Shown: positions 1-7,900 of the stretch, piece after piece
How the letters are laid out: every line of letters starts with the position of its first letter
Numbering within the stretch: the first letter of the stretch is position 1
Origin: Myxococcales bacterium
GTDB taxonomy: Bacteria; Myxococcota_A; Polyangia; Polyangiales; Houyiibacteriaceae
Reading direction: 5' to 3'
Assembly: GCA_029861865.1 (NCBI GenBank)
Contig: JAOTYL010000002.1
Location: 584,030-648,029, forward strand
DNA: 64,000 nucleotides
Translations under genes and position numbers: made by a program
Notes under the pieces: generated by a model
What the model was told of the DNA's origin: nothing
Seen by the model: the letters and a program-made list of their open reading frames with translations, nothing else
Databases searched by the model: none

Positions 1-2
1 TG

Positions 3-1100
3 CTCAGCGCGGAGCCTGTTCAGACCTACTTGGATTGGATGGGCGCGGTCAGCCTTCTCACGCGAGAGGGCGAAGTCGAGCTCGCGCGACAGATCGAAAA
101 AGGTCGCCAGGTCATCTACCACGCGATCGTCGATCACAAGCTGCACGCGAACGAGTTGGTCGAAGTTCGTCAGCGCGTTGCTGAGGGTGATCTTGCGATT
201 CGTGAGGCAGCCATCGATTCGAGCTTCGAATCCGTCCTTTGTGCGCTCGACTCTTATGTCGAGTCACTCGACGAAGGCGCGGCCTCTCGAAGGAAGGCGG
301 AAGAAGACTCCGGTTTGTCAGCCGCCAAGCTGCGAAAATTGCAGGAAGTGGTGAGCGCTGCGACGGCCGACGTCGAACGTGCCAAGTCCGAAATGGTCGA
401 GGCGAATCTGCGCCTCGTGGTCGCGATCGCGAAGAAATACTTGAAGCGCGGACTCCCCTTCATGGATTTGATCCAAGAGGGCAATATGGGGCTCATGCGG
501 GCCATCGATAAGTTCGACTACCGTCGCGGCTACAAGCTCTCGACCTACGCGTCGTGGTGGATTCGGCAGTCGATGGCTCGAGCGACTACCGATCAAGCGC
601 GCACCATCCGAATCCCTGTCCATGCCTGCGAGCTCTTGACCAAGGTGACCGGAATGACTCGCAAGCTGACCGGAGAGTTCGGCCGCGAACCGACTCCGGT
701 GGAAATCGCGAAACGGATGAAGCTCCCGGCGGATCAGATCGCCAACCTCTTGATGATTTCCCGCGACACGGTGTCACTCGAGATGCCGGTCGGTAACGAC
801 GGCAACAGCGAGCTCCGAGATCTCATATCCGACGAAGAAGGCGGTACGCCCATGGACTCGGTGATCGACGAGGATCTCTCGATGACGGTACTTCGAGCTC
901 TCGAAACGCTCAATCCGCGTGAGCAGCGCATCATCCGTATGCGATTCGGCATCGGGGAAAAAGAGTCGCACACCCTCGCCGAGATCGGCCGGGAGTTCGG
1001 CTTGAGCCGCGAACGCATCCGTCAGCTCCAAGCCCTGGCCCTGCGAAAGCTCCGCAACGTGCACGGCGAAGCGGCTCTAAAGCAGTTCGTAAGCGCCTAA
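3..1100 (+). CDS. RpoD-type sigma-70 factor, 5' end cut by window
   Basis: RNA polymerase sigma subunit that directs promoter recognition. The frame is open to the window edge and already reads [18 protein letters not shown], the region 1.2 signature, so the true start lies upstream and the in-frame TTG at 30 is not the start. Region 2 is clear ([20 protein letters not shown], then [11 protein letters not shown] for -10 melting and recognition), region 3 follows, and region 4 ends with the helix-turn-helix [12 protein letters not shown]. The order is that of primary or group 2 sigma factors. Several usually invariant positions differ (SMARATTDQ where primary factors commonly read AITRSIADQ), so it may be a second RpoD paralogue rather than the housekeeping one. 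Confidence 0.9.
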   Translation, partial: LSAEPVQTYLDWMGAVSLLTREGEVELARQIEKGRQVIYHAIVDHKLHANELVEVRQRVAEGDLAIREAAIDSSFESVLCALDSYVESLDEGAASRRKAEEDSGLSAAKLRKLQEVVSAATADVERAKSEMVEANLRLVVAIAKKYLKRGLPFMDLIQEGNMGLMRAIDKFDYRRGYKLSTYASWWIRQSMARATTDQARTIRIPVHACELLTKVTGMTRKLTGEFGREPTPVEIAKRMKLPADQIANLLMISRDTVSLEMPVGNDGNSELRDLISDEEGGTPMDSVIDEDLSMTVLRALETLNPREQRIIRMRFGIGEKESHTLAEIGREFGLSRERIRQLQALALRKLRNVHGEAALKQFVSA

Positions 1101-1156
1101 GCCACCAGCGCCGACGCCTCTGGACGGTCAAGGCCTTCAGGCCCACATTAGTCGTC

Positions 1157-1927
1157 ATGGAGCTCCGCGAGCACGTCGCCGAGATCGAAGACCAGGGCTA
1201 CACGATCGTCGAGAACGCTTTCGATACGGACCTCGCCGACGAGCTTGCGGAAGATCTTCTGAGGCTCGAACGAGAGCTCGAGGTCACGCCCAACCGCAAC
1301 GCGTTCGAAGGGCACAACACGATTCGGATCTACAATCTATTGGTGCACGGTCCACTGTACGAGCGGATCCCCATACACCCGATATTGCTGCCCATCGTAG
1401 AACGGGTGCTCGACGACGGATGCCTGATCTCCTCGCTATCGTCGATCAGTATCTTGCCGGGCGAACGCCCGCAGCCGATCCACGCGGATGATCAATTGCT
1501 CCCGATTGAAAAGCCTCATGTGCCGCTGGTTTGCAACTCGATGTGGGCGATCACCGACTTCACGGAAGACAACGGCGCGACTCGTGTCATCCCTGGCTCA
1601 CACAAACGCGACCACTCGCCTACCTTTGGGCAGACGTATGAAAGCCAGGGGGCCTGCATGAGAAAGGGCAGCATCATGATCTACAACGGGTCCATGTGGC
1701 ACGGGGGTGGGGAAAACCGCACGGACGAGCGGCGCGTCGGAATCGCGATGAACTACTGCGCCGGCTTCATTCGCCAGCAAGAAAACCAACAGCTCGGCAT
1801 CCCGCGAGACATCGCGAAGCGCTTCCCGAAACGCCTGCAGGAGCTCGTCGGCTACAGCGTCTACCGGATGCTCATCGGCCACATCGACCATGGACACCCA
1901 GCCCGAGTCCTCGACGATTCGGAGTAG
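1157..1927 (+). CDS. Phytanoyl-CoA dioxygenase (PhyH) family oxygenase
   Basis: Predicted Fe(II)/2-oxoglutarate-dependent oxygenase of 256 residues, normal for PhyH family proteins. The facial triad is visible as H109-x-D111 (PIHADDQ) and distal H182 (MWHGGGENR), followed by Arg192/193, expected to bind the 2-oxoglutarate carboxylate. The fold context (GATRVIPGSHK before the distal His) is typical. The substrate cannot be read from sequence: family members hydroxylate acyl-CoAs, small metabolites or natural products. It stands alone between the sigma factor and a convergent oxidoreductase. The ATG lies 56 bp after the sigma stop with no strong ribosome-binding site. Confidence 0.8.
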   Translation: MELREHVAEIEDQGYTIVENAFDTDLADELAEDLLRLERELEVTPNRNAFEGHNTIRIYNLLVHGPLYERIPIHPILLPIVERVLDDGCLISSLSSISILPGERPQPIHADDQLLPIEKPHVPLVCNSMWAITDFTEDNGATRVIPGSHKRDHSPTFGQTYESQGACMRKGSIMIYNGSMWHGGGENRTDERRVGIAMNYCAGFIRQQENQQLGIPRDIAKRFPKRLQELVGYSVYRMLIGHIDHGHPARVLDDSE

Positions 1928-1933
1928 TCGCTG

Positions 1934-1963
1934 ACACTGGCACCAACACTGGGACTGGGACTG
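1934..1963. repeat. Degenerate ACTGGC/ACTGGG hexamer tract
   Basis: Thirty bases between the convergent PhyH and Gfo/Idh/MocA genes consist of imperfect six-base units (CACTGGCACCAA, then CACTGGGACTGGGACTG). They resemble the perfect (CACTGG)n array at the right end of the window. This looks like a decayed copy of an intergenic simple-sequence family. Confidence 0.6.
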
Positions 1964-1967
1964 AAGT

Positions 1968-2951
1968 TTACCTCGGCTGCATCCCGGCTGCTCGGTACAC
2001 CGCGTCGATCACCCTCATCGTATGGACTGCATCCGCTGTCGTCGTCACGAAAGGCTTCCCGTCTACCACCGCGTCTCGAAATGCCTCGAGTTGATACTCG
2101 TAGGTCGGCTTCTTGGGGAACTTTTCTTTGACCCAGGTCCCACCCTTCTTGCGCCATTTGAATCGGTGGAAAAACTGCGGAGCGATCGGGTTGGTCGCCC
2201 GAATTTCGCCGTCCTCGAGCTCGACGTGCGCCGCTATCTTCGCGACCTTGGAGGACCAGAGCGAGCAATGCACTCTTCCCTCCGCGCCGCTTGGAAAGCG
2301 CACTTCCGCGCTCATCGCTCGGTCGACGCCTTCGGAGGCGAGCTTGGCCCTCGCTGACAGGACGTCCGGCTCCTCTCCGGCGATCGTGCGCGCCAGATGG
2401 ATCGCGTAGCAGCCGGTGTCCATCGTCGCGCCACCGGCCAAATCGAGGCGATACCGGATGTCATTGGGAAACGGAAGTGGGATGCACATCCAGGTCTCGA
2501 CGAAGCGCAGGGCCCCGAGCTCGCCCGAGGCCACCAGGTCACGAAGTCGCTCCGCAAGAGGATGATAGCGATAGTGAAACGCCTCCATCACGATTCGGTC
2601 GCTCGCCTGCGCCGCTTCGTGAACCTTCTGCGCCTCAGGTGCGTTGGAGGCAAAAGGCTTTTCGCAGAGGACGTGCTTACCCGCATCGAGGGCGCGAAGG
2701 GTCCACTCCGCGTGCAAGCCGTTCGGCAGTGGATTGTAGATCGCCTCGACGTCGGGATCCGCAAGCAGCGCATCGTAGTCGGCATGAACCTTCTCGATCC
2801 GGTGTTTGCGAGCAAACTTCTGGGCGCGCGATCGATCTCGCGCCGCCACTGCCGTGACCGACACACCGGTGGTCTTGTGGGACGGTCGAACCAACGCCAT
2901 CGGAGTGATCGTCGCTGCCCCAAGCGTACCGATCCGAAGGCTCGCAGTCAC
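1968..2951 (-). CDS. Gfo/Idh/MocA family NAD(P)-dependent oxidoreductase
   Basis: Predicted 327-residue dehydrogenase acting on a sugar, polyol or trans-dihydrodiol-like substrate. The N-terminal Rossmann motif is GTLGAATITP. The family motif CEKPFA supplies the catalytic Lys, and GGATMDTGCYAIHLAR carries the conserved Asp and His of the active site. The frame is open upstream, but the GTG at 2951 forms a GTGA overlap with the stop of the preceding gene, the junction style used throughout this region, so I choose that start. It is the last gene of a four-gene run behind two ArsA-like ATPases and a PHA-system protein. Substrate and link to those neighbours are unknown. Confidence 0.85.
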   Translation of the reverse strand: MTASLRIGTLGAATITPMALVRPSHKTTGVSVTAVAARDRSRAQKFARKHRIEKVHADYDALLADPDVEAIYNPLPNGLHAEWTLRALDAGKHVLCEKPFASNAPEAQKVHEAAQASDRIVMEAFHYRYHPLAERLRDLVASGELGALRFVETWMCIPLPFPNDIRYRLDLAGGATMDTGCYAIHLARTIAGEEPDVLSARAKLASEGVDRAMSAEVRFPSGAEGRVHCSLWSSKVAKIAAHVELEDGEIRATNPIAPQFFHRFKWRKKGGTWVKEKFPKKPTYEYQLEAFRDAVVDGKPFVTTTADAVHTMRVIDAVYRAAGMQPR

Positions 2952-3268
2952 GCGTCGAGCTCCCCGTTCTTTGCTTTCTCGATCCACTTGGTCATGGTCT
3001 TATGAACGACCTCGAGAGCCATCCGCTTGAAAGGGCGCAACAAAATAGGCACCTTCGTCATGTCGATGACGACTTGCCCCGGCCGCATGTCCACGGTCGC
3101 GGCGACATCGACGCCTTTGACGTGGAATGTGATCTCCGCGTGGTCATCGCCGGACCAAGTGGTCTGCGCGTTGTACTTTGCCCACTTCTTCGTGTAGTGG
3201 TCGGCCGCTTTTTGCGCAGCCTTCTTTGCGAGCTCTGGGCTCAAATCGTGGTCGATCGTGTACTCCAT
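2948..3268 (-). CDS. Polyhydroxyalkanoic acid system (PHA granule) family protein
   Basis: Small soluble 106-residue protein starting MEYTIDHDLSPELAKKAAQ. The helical start with AADHYTKKWAKYNAQTTW, followed by alternating strands (AEITFHVKGVDVAATVDM) and a basic C-terminal helix, matches the PHA_gran_rgn family (PF09650), found near polyester granule genes and elsewhere. The upstream in-frame extension to 3472 overlaps the next gene and has no family similarity, so ATG 3268 is chosen. No PHA synthase or phasin is present in the window, so a role in granules is only a family association. Confidence 0.7.
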   Translation of the reverse strand: MEYTIDHDLSPELAKKAAQKAADHYTKKWAKYNAQTTWSGDDHAEITFHVKGVDVAATVDMRPGQVVIDMTKVPILLRPFKRMALEVVHKTMTKWIEKAKNGELDA

Positions 3269-3306
3269 ACGCCGGCCGGAGGATTGCACGAACTGGTGGG
3301 GACGCG

Positions 3307-4386
3307 CTATGCGAGAGGTCCAATCGCGCGTCCGGCCGAGATCCAGGCGAAAAGCGCCGACCGGTTTCCGAGGGGCCTCGAGGTTTCGGGAAGGATCCAG
3401 GCGCCACGGCTCTGCTCCTGACAAAACGCCTCGATGGCGGCGCGCTTCCGGGCCTGCTCGTTCGCGAACCAAGCACGCATCCTTGCGAGCGTTGGGGCAT
3501 GCACGGCGAGGACTGGCGGATAGTTGTCGCTGCGCATGTCGCCAACCTCCACTCCTGAAACGAACGCACGGTTGAAGACGATAAGACCGAGCGCAAAGCC
3601 ACGATGAGAAACCTCAGCGGCCACGGATCGCGCCGCCTCCACGCCTACCGAGTCGGCCGAAGAAACCAGTATGAACTCGGTCTCGGAGGACCGCATCGTA
3701 TCGCGCACGTCTCTCGCTCGCTCCGAAAAGCCTTCGCGCAGGAACGCCATTTCGACGAGGAAGTCCGTCAAGGCGGCGACGAGGGACTCGCCAGCAATTG
3801 CCGTGAGCAGGCGCCGCGTGAGAGCCCCACCCCGCAACCGAATAGATCCATCGACGGGTTGCAGAAACCAACGCACCACCCGCTGGTCTAGGAACCGCAC
3901 GAGCCTAGCCGGCGCTTCGAGGATCTCGATCGCACTTTGGGCCGGGGGGGTGTCGACGATGACCAGGTCGTATCGAGGATCATGAACGGCCTCGTAGACG
4001 CGTTCCATGGCGGCATAGGCGTGCGAGCGTGCCAACGTGGTGGAGAACGCCTGATAGATCTTGTTGTCGAGAACGCGTTGTGCTCGCGCCTCGTTTTGTG
4101 CGGCGCGCCGTATGATCGCATCTGCGCTGGCCTTCGTCTCGAGCATGGCAGCATGAAGCTCACCCCCCTCGGCGCTCTCCGGTAAGGAGATGGTGGAAGG
4201 CTCGTCATGGAGGCCATACATACCTAGTGCGTCTGCCAACCGCTTTGCGGGATCGGCGGTCAACACCAGCACCGAGCGTCCACCAAGCGCCTCCCGTACC
4301 CCGAGAGCGGACGCAAAGGTCGTCTTCCCGACCCCGCCTACGCCGACGCAAAACACGAGCTTGCAATCTTCGCGAAGCCTGGTCAT
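3307..4386 (-). CDS. ArsA/Get3-family ATPase, subunit 2 (lacks signature lysine)
   Basis: Predicted cytosolic ATPase of the SIMIBI class, 359 residues. The P-loop at residues 15-23 reads GVGGVGKTT. The family's deviant Walker A is normally KGGxGKS/T; here the first, signature lysine that reaches across the dimer is Val16. Other family features are kept: LTADPAKRLADALG (switch region) and DLVIVDTPPAQSA (Walker B region). Its start overlaps the stop of the preceding ArsA gene by ATGA, implying coupled translation and probably a heteromer. No arsenite permease or ArsR regulator is near, so arsenic resistance is unlikely; a Get3-like targeting or chaperone role is an inference. Confidence 0.82.
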   Translation of the reverse strand: MTRLREDCKLVFCVGVGGVGKTTFASALGVREALGGRSVLVLTADPAKRLADALGMYGLHDEPSTISLPESAEGGELHAAMLETKASADAIIRRAAQNEARAQRVLDNKIYQAFSTTLARSHAYAAMERVYEAVHDPRYDLVIVDTPPAQSAIEILEAPARLVRFLDQRVVRWFLQPVDGSIRLRGGALTRRLLTAIAGESLVAALTDFLVEMAFLREGFSERARDVRDTMRSSETEFILVSSADSVGVEAARSVAAEVSHRGFALGLIVFNRAFVSGVEVGDMRSDNYPPVLAVHAPTLARMRAWFANEQARKRAAIEAFCQEQSRGAWILPETSRPLGNRSALFAWISAGRAIGPLA

Positions 4387-5309
4387 GAAGCCACCGTTGG
4401 TCCAAGCCGCGCACAGATAGACTGAACGATCCGAATTCTACTGTCGTCCTGCGCCTCGAGAACGATGGTTGGCAGATCGATGTCGTGCCGCAGCCCCCGG
4501 ATGCACTTCTCCGCGTTTTCTCGTCGCATCAACATGTGCTCCGCCAACAAGAGACTTGGCCTGAACGGATCGTCGATGCTCGCGGTGTCGAGAAAGTCTC
4601 GAATCGATCGTCGTCCGGCATCATCGAGCCAAGCAGGGGGAACGCGATTGATGAAGAGGTGACCGAGGTGGATTCCATCTCGCCTGCGCAGATCGCGGTA
4701 GAGTTCGATCGTCTCTCGAACCGCGAGCGGCTCGGGAACCGTGACGATGTGGACCGCGCAACGCTGCGCGTCGTGGAGCAGCCGAGTGGCGTTGTCCAGA
4801 ACCTGGCGAAGTGGACCGTCCTCGAGGAAAACGTTCAAGACATCGGGGAGATCGAGAAACATCGAGGCATGCCCGGTCGACTCGAGGTCGACCAAGACCG
4901 GTCCCCACGTTTCATTGGCATCGAGCTGCGCAATTCGGTGGAGTGTGACGAGCTCGTCGACCCCGGGCGCGGCCATGAAGAGACGCCGAAGGGAGTTGTT
5001 TTTTGCGACGAGCTTTGCGACCGGTTGCAGCTTGAGCCTGGAGGTGAGGTAGTCGATAAGCGCGGGCTCGAACAGCACGCGTGTGGCGTGCACGCCTTCG
5101 GTAACCTCGACCGGCTCGTAGCCGACCACTGGCCCATTGAAGAGATGCGATGACGACGTATGGATCCCGAGCTCGACGATCAAAGGGCGTTGCCCTGCAC
5201 CTGCAGCCCTCGTCGCCACGGCTGCGATGATGGTAGACTTGCCAACGCCGCCTTTACCGGTGAACAACTGCACTGGCCGGGAGAGTGATTCCCTAATCGG
5301 CGCCTGCAC
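4383..5309 (-). CDS. ArsA/Get3-family ATPase, subunit 1 (canonical deviant Walker A)
   Basis: 308-residue ATPase with an intact signature P-loop, GKGGVGKST at residues 18-26, including signature Lys19. GQRPLIVELG follows as the first switch strand, and WGPVLVDLESTGHA gives the Asp-rich Walker B/switch II region. The translation start is GTG at 5309, immediately after GAATC, mirroring the GTG of the divergent UbiA gene. It is first in the run ArsA1-ArsA2-PHA-system protein-oxidoreductase. Paired Get3-like ATPases of this type also occur in actinobacteria, where they act together. What this pair carries is unknown. Confidence 0.85.
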   Translation of the reverse strand: MQAPIRESLSRPVQLFTGKGGVGKSTIIAAVATRAAGAGQRPLIVELGIHTSSSHLFNGPVVGYEPVEVTEGVHATRVLFEPALIDYLTSRLKLQPVAKLVAKNNSLRRLFMAAPGVDELVTLHRIAQLDANETWGPVLVDLESTGHASMFLDLPDVLNVFLEDGPLRQVLDNATRLLHDAQRCAVHIVTVPEPLAVRETIELYRDLRRRDGIHLGHLFINRVPPAWLDDAGRRSIRDFLDTASIDDPFRPSLLLAEHMLMRRENAEKCIRGLRHDIDLPTIVLEAQDDSRIRIVQSICARLGPTVAS

Positions 5310-5337
5310 GATTCACCCCTAGCAGGAAAGAATCGTG
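5307..5337. promoter_or_regulatory. Perfect 8-bp inverted repeat spanning two divergent GTG starts
   Basis: CACGATTC (5307-5314) and GAATCGTG (5330-5337) are perfect inverted copies separated by 15 bp. Each outer trinucleotide is the GTG start codon of one divergent gene (ArsA1 on the minus strand, UbiA on the plus strand). Only 25 bp separate the two starts, so any promoter must lie inside the opposite gene or be leaderless. AGGAAAG in the spacer is a plausible ribosome-binding site for the UbiA side. Whether the symmetry binds a regulator is unknown. Confidence 0.45.
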
Positions 5338-6216
5338 TTATCGAGGACTGTGACGAAAGCGAAGCATTGGGTGCAGGCTTCGAGACCGCTCGCACAGGTC
5401 AACATTGCCGTGCCTCTGGTTCTCGGACAAGTGGCGGCGTGGCACATCACGGGAACCTTTGACTGGTTCTGGTTCGTGGCCGCGTTGCTTTGGGGCATCC
5501 TGGATCATCTTTTCGTCGTATACGCAAATGACTACGCAGACCACGAGGCCGATACCGGGAATCGCACTCCAATATCGGGCGGTTCGGGCGTCATTCCCGA
5601 GGGAAAGCTGAAGCCGGAGCAGCTGCGCCGCGCAGCCCAAGTGAGCGCGGTCCTGCTCGTGATCTGGTCGAGCGCCCTCGCATTCTTCGGACGACCTTGG
5701 ACGCCGGCTTATGCGGTAATCGCGCTCGCATTGCTGTGGCTCTACAGTTTCCCCCCGGTTCGACTGAGCTATCGAGGTGGTGGAGAAATCCTTCAGGGCC
5801 TCGGCATTGGGATCGGCCTTCCCTCTTTGGGCTACTACCTGCAGGCTGAAATCCTACTTGCGCCGATGTGGATCATCTTGCCCACGACCGTGCTCGGCGT
5901 TTGCGGAAACATTCTGAGCGCATTGCCGGATGTCGAAGACGACCGGAACGCCGACAAGCGGACCTGGCCTGTTCGCTACGGAGTCACCTATGCTCGCCGC
6001 GCAGCCTCTGCCGGGATTGCATTTGCGGCGTTCGGAATCTTCTTGTGGACGCCACTCGTCCCCATCGGAACCCGGGTGCTCATCGGCATCATGGCCTTCG
6101 TGCCCTTGTTGCTCGGAGCGCGCGCGCGGGATCCATTTCGTGCTGCCGCGTGGGCCAGCGGTGCGCTCAACGTGCTGCTCGTCTCGTGGATCGTTGCGAT
6201 GGTGCTTTCGGCCTAG
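5335..6216 (+). CDS. UbiA-family prenyltransferase (MenA-like)
   Basis: Integral membrane enzyme expected to transfer a polyprenyl group from its diphosphate to an aromatic or other acceptor. It has 293 residues and about eight to nine hydrophobic helices. The first Asp-rich motif is NDYADHEAD at residues 65-73 and the second is DVEDDRNADKRT near 199-210; both bind Mg-diphosphate. The segment between NDYADHEAD and the GGG loop resembles MenA more than UbiA or COX10. The start is GTG 5335 with AGGAAAG upstream. It converges with the orphan gene of the next run, overlapping by 4 bp (CTAG). No quinone genes lie nearby, so the acceptor is open. Confidence 0.8.
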   Translation: MLSRTVTKAKHWVQASRPLAQVNIAVPLVLGQVAAWHITGTFDWFWFVAALLWGILDHLFVVYANDYADHEADTGNRTPISGGSGVIPEGKLKPEQLRRAAQVSAVLLVIWSSALAFFGRPWTPAYAVIALALLWLYSFPPVRLSYRGGGEILQGLGIGIGLPSLGYYLQAEILLAPMWIILPTTVLGVCGNILSALPDVEDDRNADKRTWPVRYGVTYARRAASAGIAFAAFGIFLWTPLVPIGTRVLIGIMAFVPLLLGARARDPFRAAAWASGALNVLLVSWIVAMVLSA

Positions 6217-6944
6217 TCGCCGAGCCTCAGCGCCTTGGCTCGTGCCTCGCGTAGGGCGTCGAAATCGCGGCTCCAGTCGGGCGCTGCATCGATTCGCCAA
6301 GCCTGCACGGGTACGAGACCTCGTGCGGAGAGATCTCGATAGAGAACGAGCTCGTCCTCGGGCTCCCGGGAGAAGGAAAAGGGATTTCGTGCAACACCGT
6401 CTCCGAGGCGGGGATACCATGTGTCGTCGGCCTCGATCAGATCGAGAATGTCTCGACCTCGACTCTCCGACTGGCTCAGGAAGCTCATCCCAAACGGATC
6501 GACTCCAACGCGATTCGAGGGGTCGCGCCGCACCCACCGTGCCCAGTCGAATCCGTACATGAAATCGTGCACGTATCGGAATCGAATCTTGGATTGCTGG
6601 CCGTAGAGCCGCATCAAGCCGACCGTCATTAGGCTGCTCCGCTCGATGGACCCCGTGTAGTCTGTGGACGCGGAAGCTTGCTCGTGAACCGAGGCGAGAT
6701 AGCGATCGAAATCCCAGAAGAGGTTCTCCGGGAAGTTGTCGAGCTGAGCCGTGGCCACTTCGACGGCTGCGGCAGCCAAGTGCTCGACCTCGGGAGGCCC
6801 CGCAAGCGAGGCGACCAGCTCCCGGAGGGGAGTCGCAGCGGGGCGACAGGGGTCGAGAGTCAACGCTCCCCAGGTCGTCGCATCGATGCGGGCTTGCACC
6901 GCGTCCAGGGTTGCAACTCGACTCTCTATCGCCCGGGCACTCAT
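6213..6944 (-). CDS. Uncharacterised 243-residue protein, end of a seven-gene run
   Basis: I do not recognise this family. The protein is soluble and looks mostly helical, with no signal peptide or membrane segment. It is rich in aromatic and acidic residues, for example PENLFWDFDRYLASVHEQA and IRFRYVHDFMYGFDWARWV, and has a conserved-looking SQSESRGRDILDLIEADDTW. I see no metal, nucleotide or cofactor motif. ATG 6944 forms a TGATG junction with the stop of the second UbiA gene, which fixes the start and argues that the two are made together. A role beside the prenyltransferase is inferred from that coupling only. Confidence 0.75.
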   Translation of the reverse strand: MSARAIESRVATLDAVQARIDATTWGALTLDPCRPAATPLRELVASLAGPPEVEHLAAAAVEVATAQLDNFPENLFWDFDRYLASVHEQASASTDYTGSIERSSLMTVGLMRLYGQQSKIRFRYVHDFMYGFDWARWVRRDPSNRVGVDPFGMSFLSQSESRGRDILDLIEADDTWYPRLGDGVARNPFSFSREPEDELVLYRDLSARGLVPVQAWRIDAAPDWSRDFDALREARAKALRLGD

Positions 6945-7900
6945 CAGAGAATCATGTCGACCCACAACAGAAGGGCCACCGCCATCGTACTATGCCAAAT
7001 AGCTTTGTGAAGGGAGTGTTTGTATCGCCCCTGCGCCTCGAACGCATTGGTGACGGCTTGTGCACTGACGCGCTGCATCGCAATGAACCGCCATCCTAGA
7101 ATCGCGACGGCCGGAACCACAACCCAAAACGGCACTGCCGCAGGCGCCACGACCGCGCCGACACACCAACATACAGCGCCCAAAAGCACGCAAACCTCAG
7201 TCGATCGCCGAGCGACCCGATTGCCAAACACCGAAGCAAACGTGCGCTTTCCGCCCTGGCGATCGCTCTGCTCGTCGGACAGCCCGCTGGCTATCCCGCT
7301 CCCGAAGCTTAGAAACGCGAATCCGATGACCCAGGACCACACCTGTGGGGCGATGAGCCCTGCCTGCAAGTATACGTTGTAGATCGGCAGCGCGACGCCA
7401 ACACCGAGCATCTCGAGGAGCTCGCCTCCGCCACGATAGTTGAGTCGAATGGGGGGCAACGTGTAAGCCGCAAACAACGCCATGCAGCCTACGCCCGCTT
7501 CGAGCGCCCACCGTCGACCCAGCACGACCTCGCTCCCAATCGTGACCAACACAGTCGCTACGCCGAAGACGACGCCCGCTGCCCCGACGGCCCTCACGCT
7601 GAGGATCTGATCGGGGATCGTTTTCGGCGAGCAGCCGTCGGGGAACATCGCGCGCTTGATCGTATCGACTTGGCGGTCGCCCCAATCGTTGAGAAGCACG
7701 ATGAAGCCGAGCCCAGCCAGCGTGAACCCCAGCCCCCAAACGACCGCAATGACATCGAGCGCACCGACCGATACTGCGCCGAGCACCTGACCAAAGAGCG
7801 TCGGAACCAAGAGCTTGGGCCAACTGTCGGGCTTCAGCGCATAGATCCATCGATCGAGGCCCGAGGAGGGAAGACTGCGATTGGTCAGCGAGGCCTTCAC
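6944..7900 (-). CDS. UbiA-family prenyltransferase, second and divergent
   Basis: Integral membrane prenyltransferase of 318 residues. The first motif is NDWGDRQVD at residues 71-79, followed by an unusual KRAMFPDGCSPKTIPD; the second motif is weaker, GLSDEQSDRQGGKRT. Both differ clearly from the UbiA at 5335, so the two are not recent duplicates. GTG 7900 creates a GTGA overlap with the upstream CNNM gene and is preferred over longer in-frame starts that lie inside that gene. Polytopic with about nine hydrophobic helices. Likely transfers an isoprenoid chain; acceptor unknown. Confidence 0.78.
   Translation of the reverse strand: MKASLTNRSLPSSGLDRWIYALKPDSWPKLLVPTLFGQVLGAVSVGALDVIAVVWGLGFTLAGLGFIVLLNDWGDRQVDTIKRAMFPDGCSPKTIPDQILSVRAVGAAGVVFGVATVLVTIGSEVVLGRRWALEAGVGCMALFAAYTLPPIRLNYRGGGELLEMLGVGVALPIYNVYLQAGLIAPQVWSWVIGFAFLSFGSGIASGLSDEQSDRQGGKRTFASVFGNRVARRSTEVCVLLGAVCWCVGAVVAPAAVPFWVVVPAVAILGWRFIAMQRVSAQAVTNAFEAQGRYKHSLHKAIWHSTMAVALLLWVDMIL

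Noticed and set aside
3307..5309. Arsenic resistance operon because of two ArsA homologues
   Set aside because: No ArsB/Acr3, ArsD, ArsR or ArsC gene nearby, and the pair fits Get3-like ATPases better.
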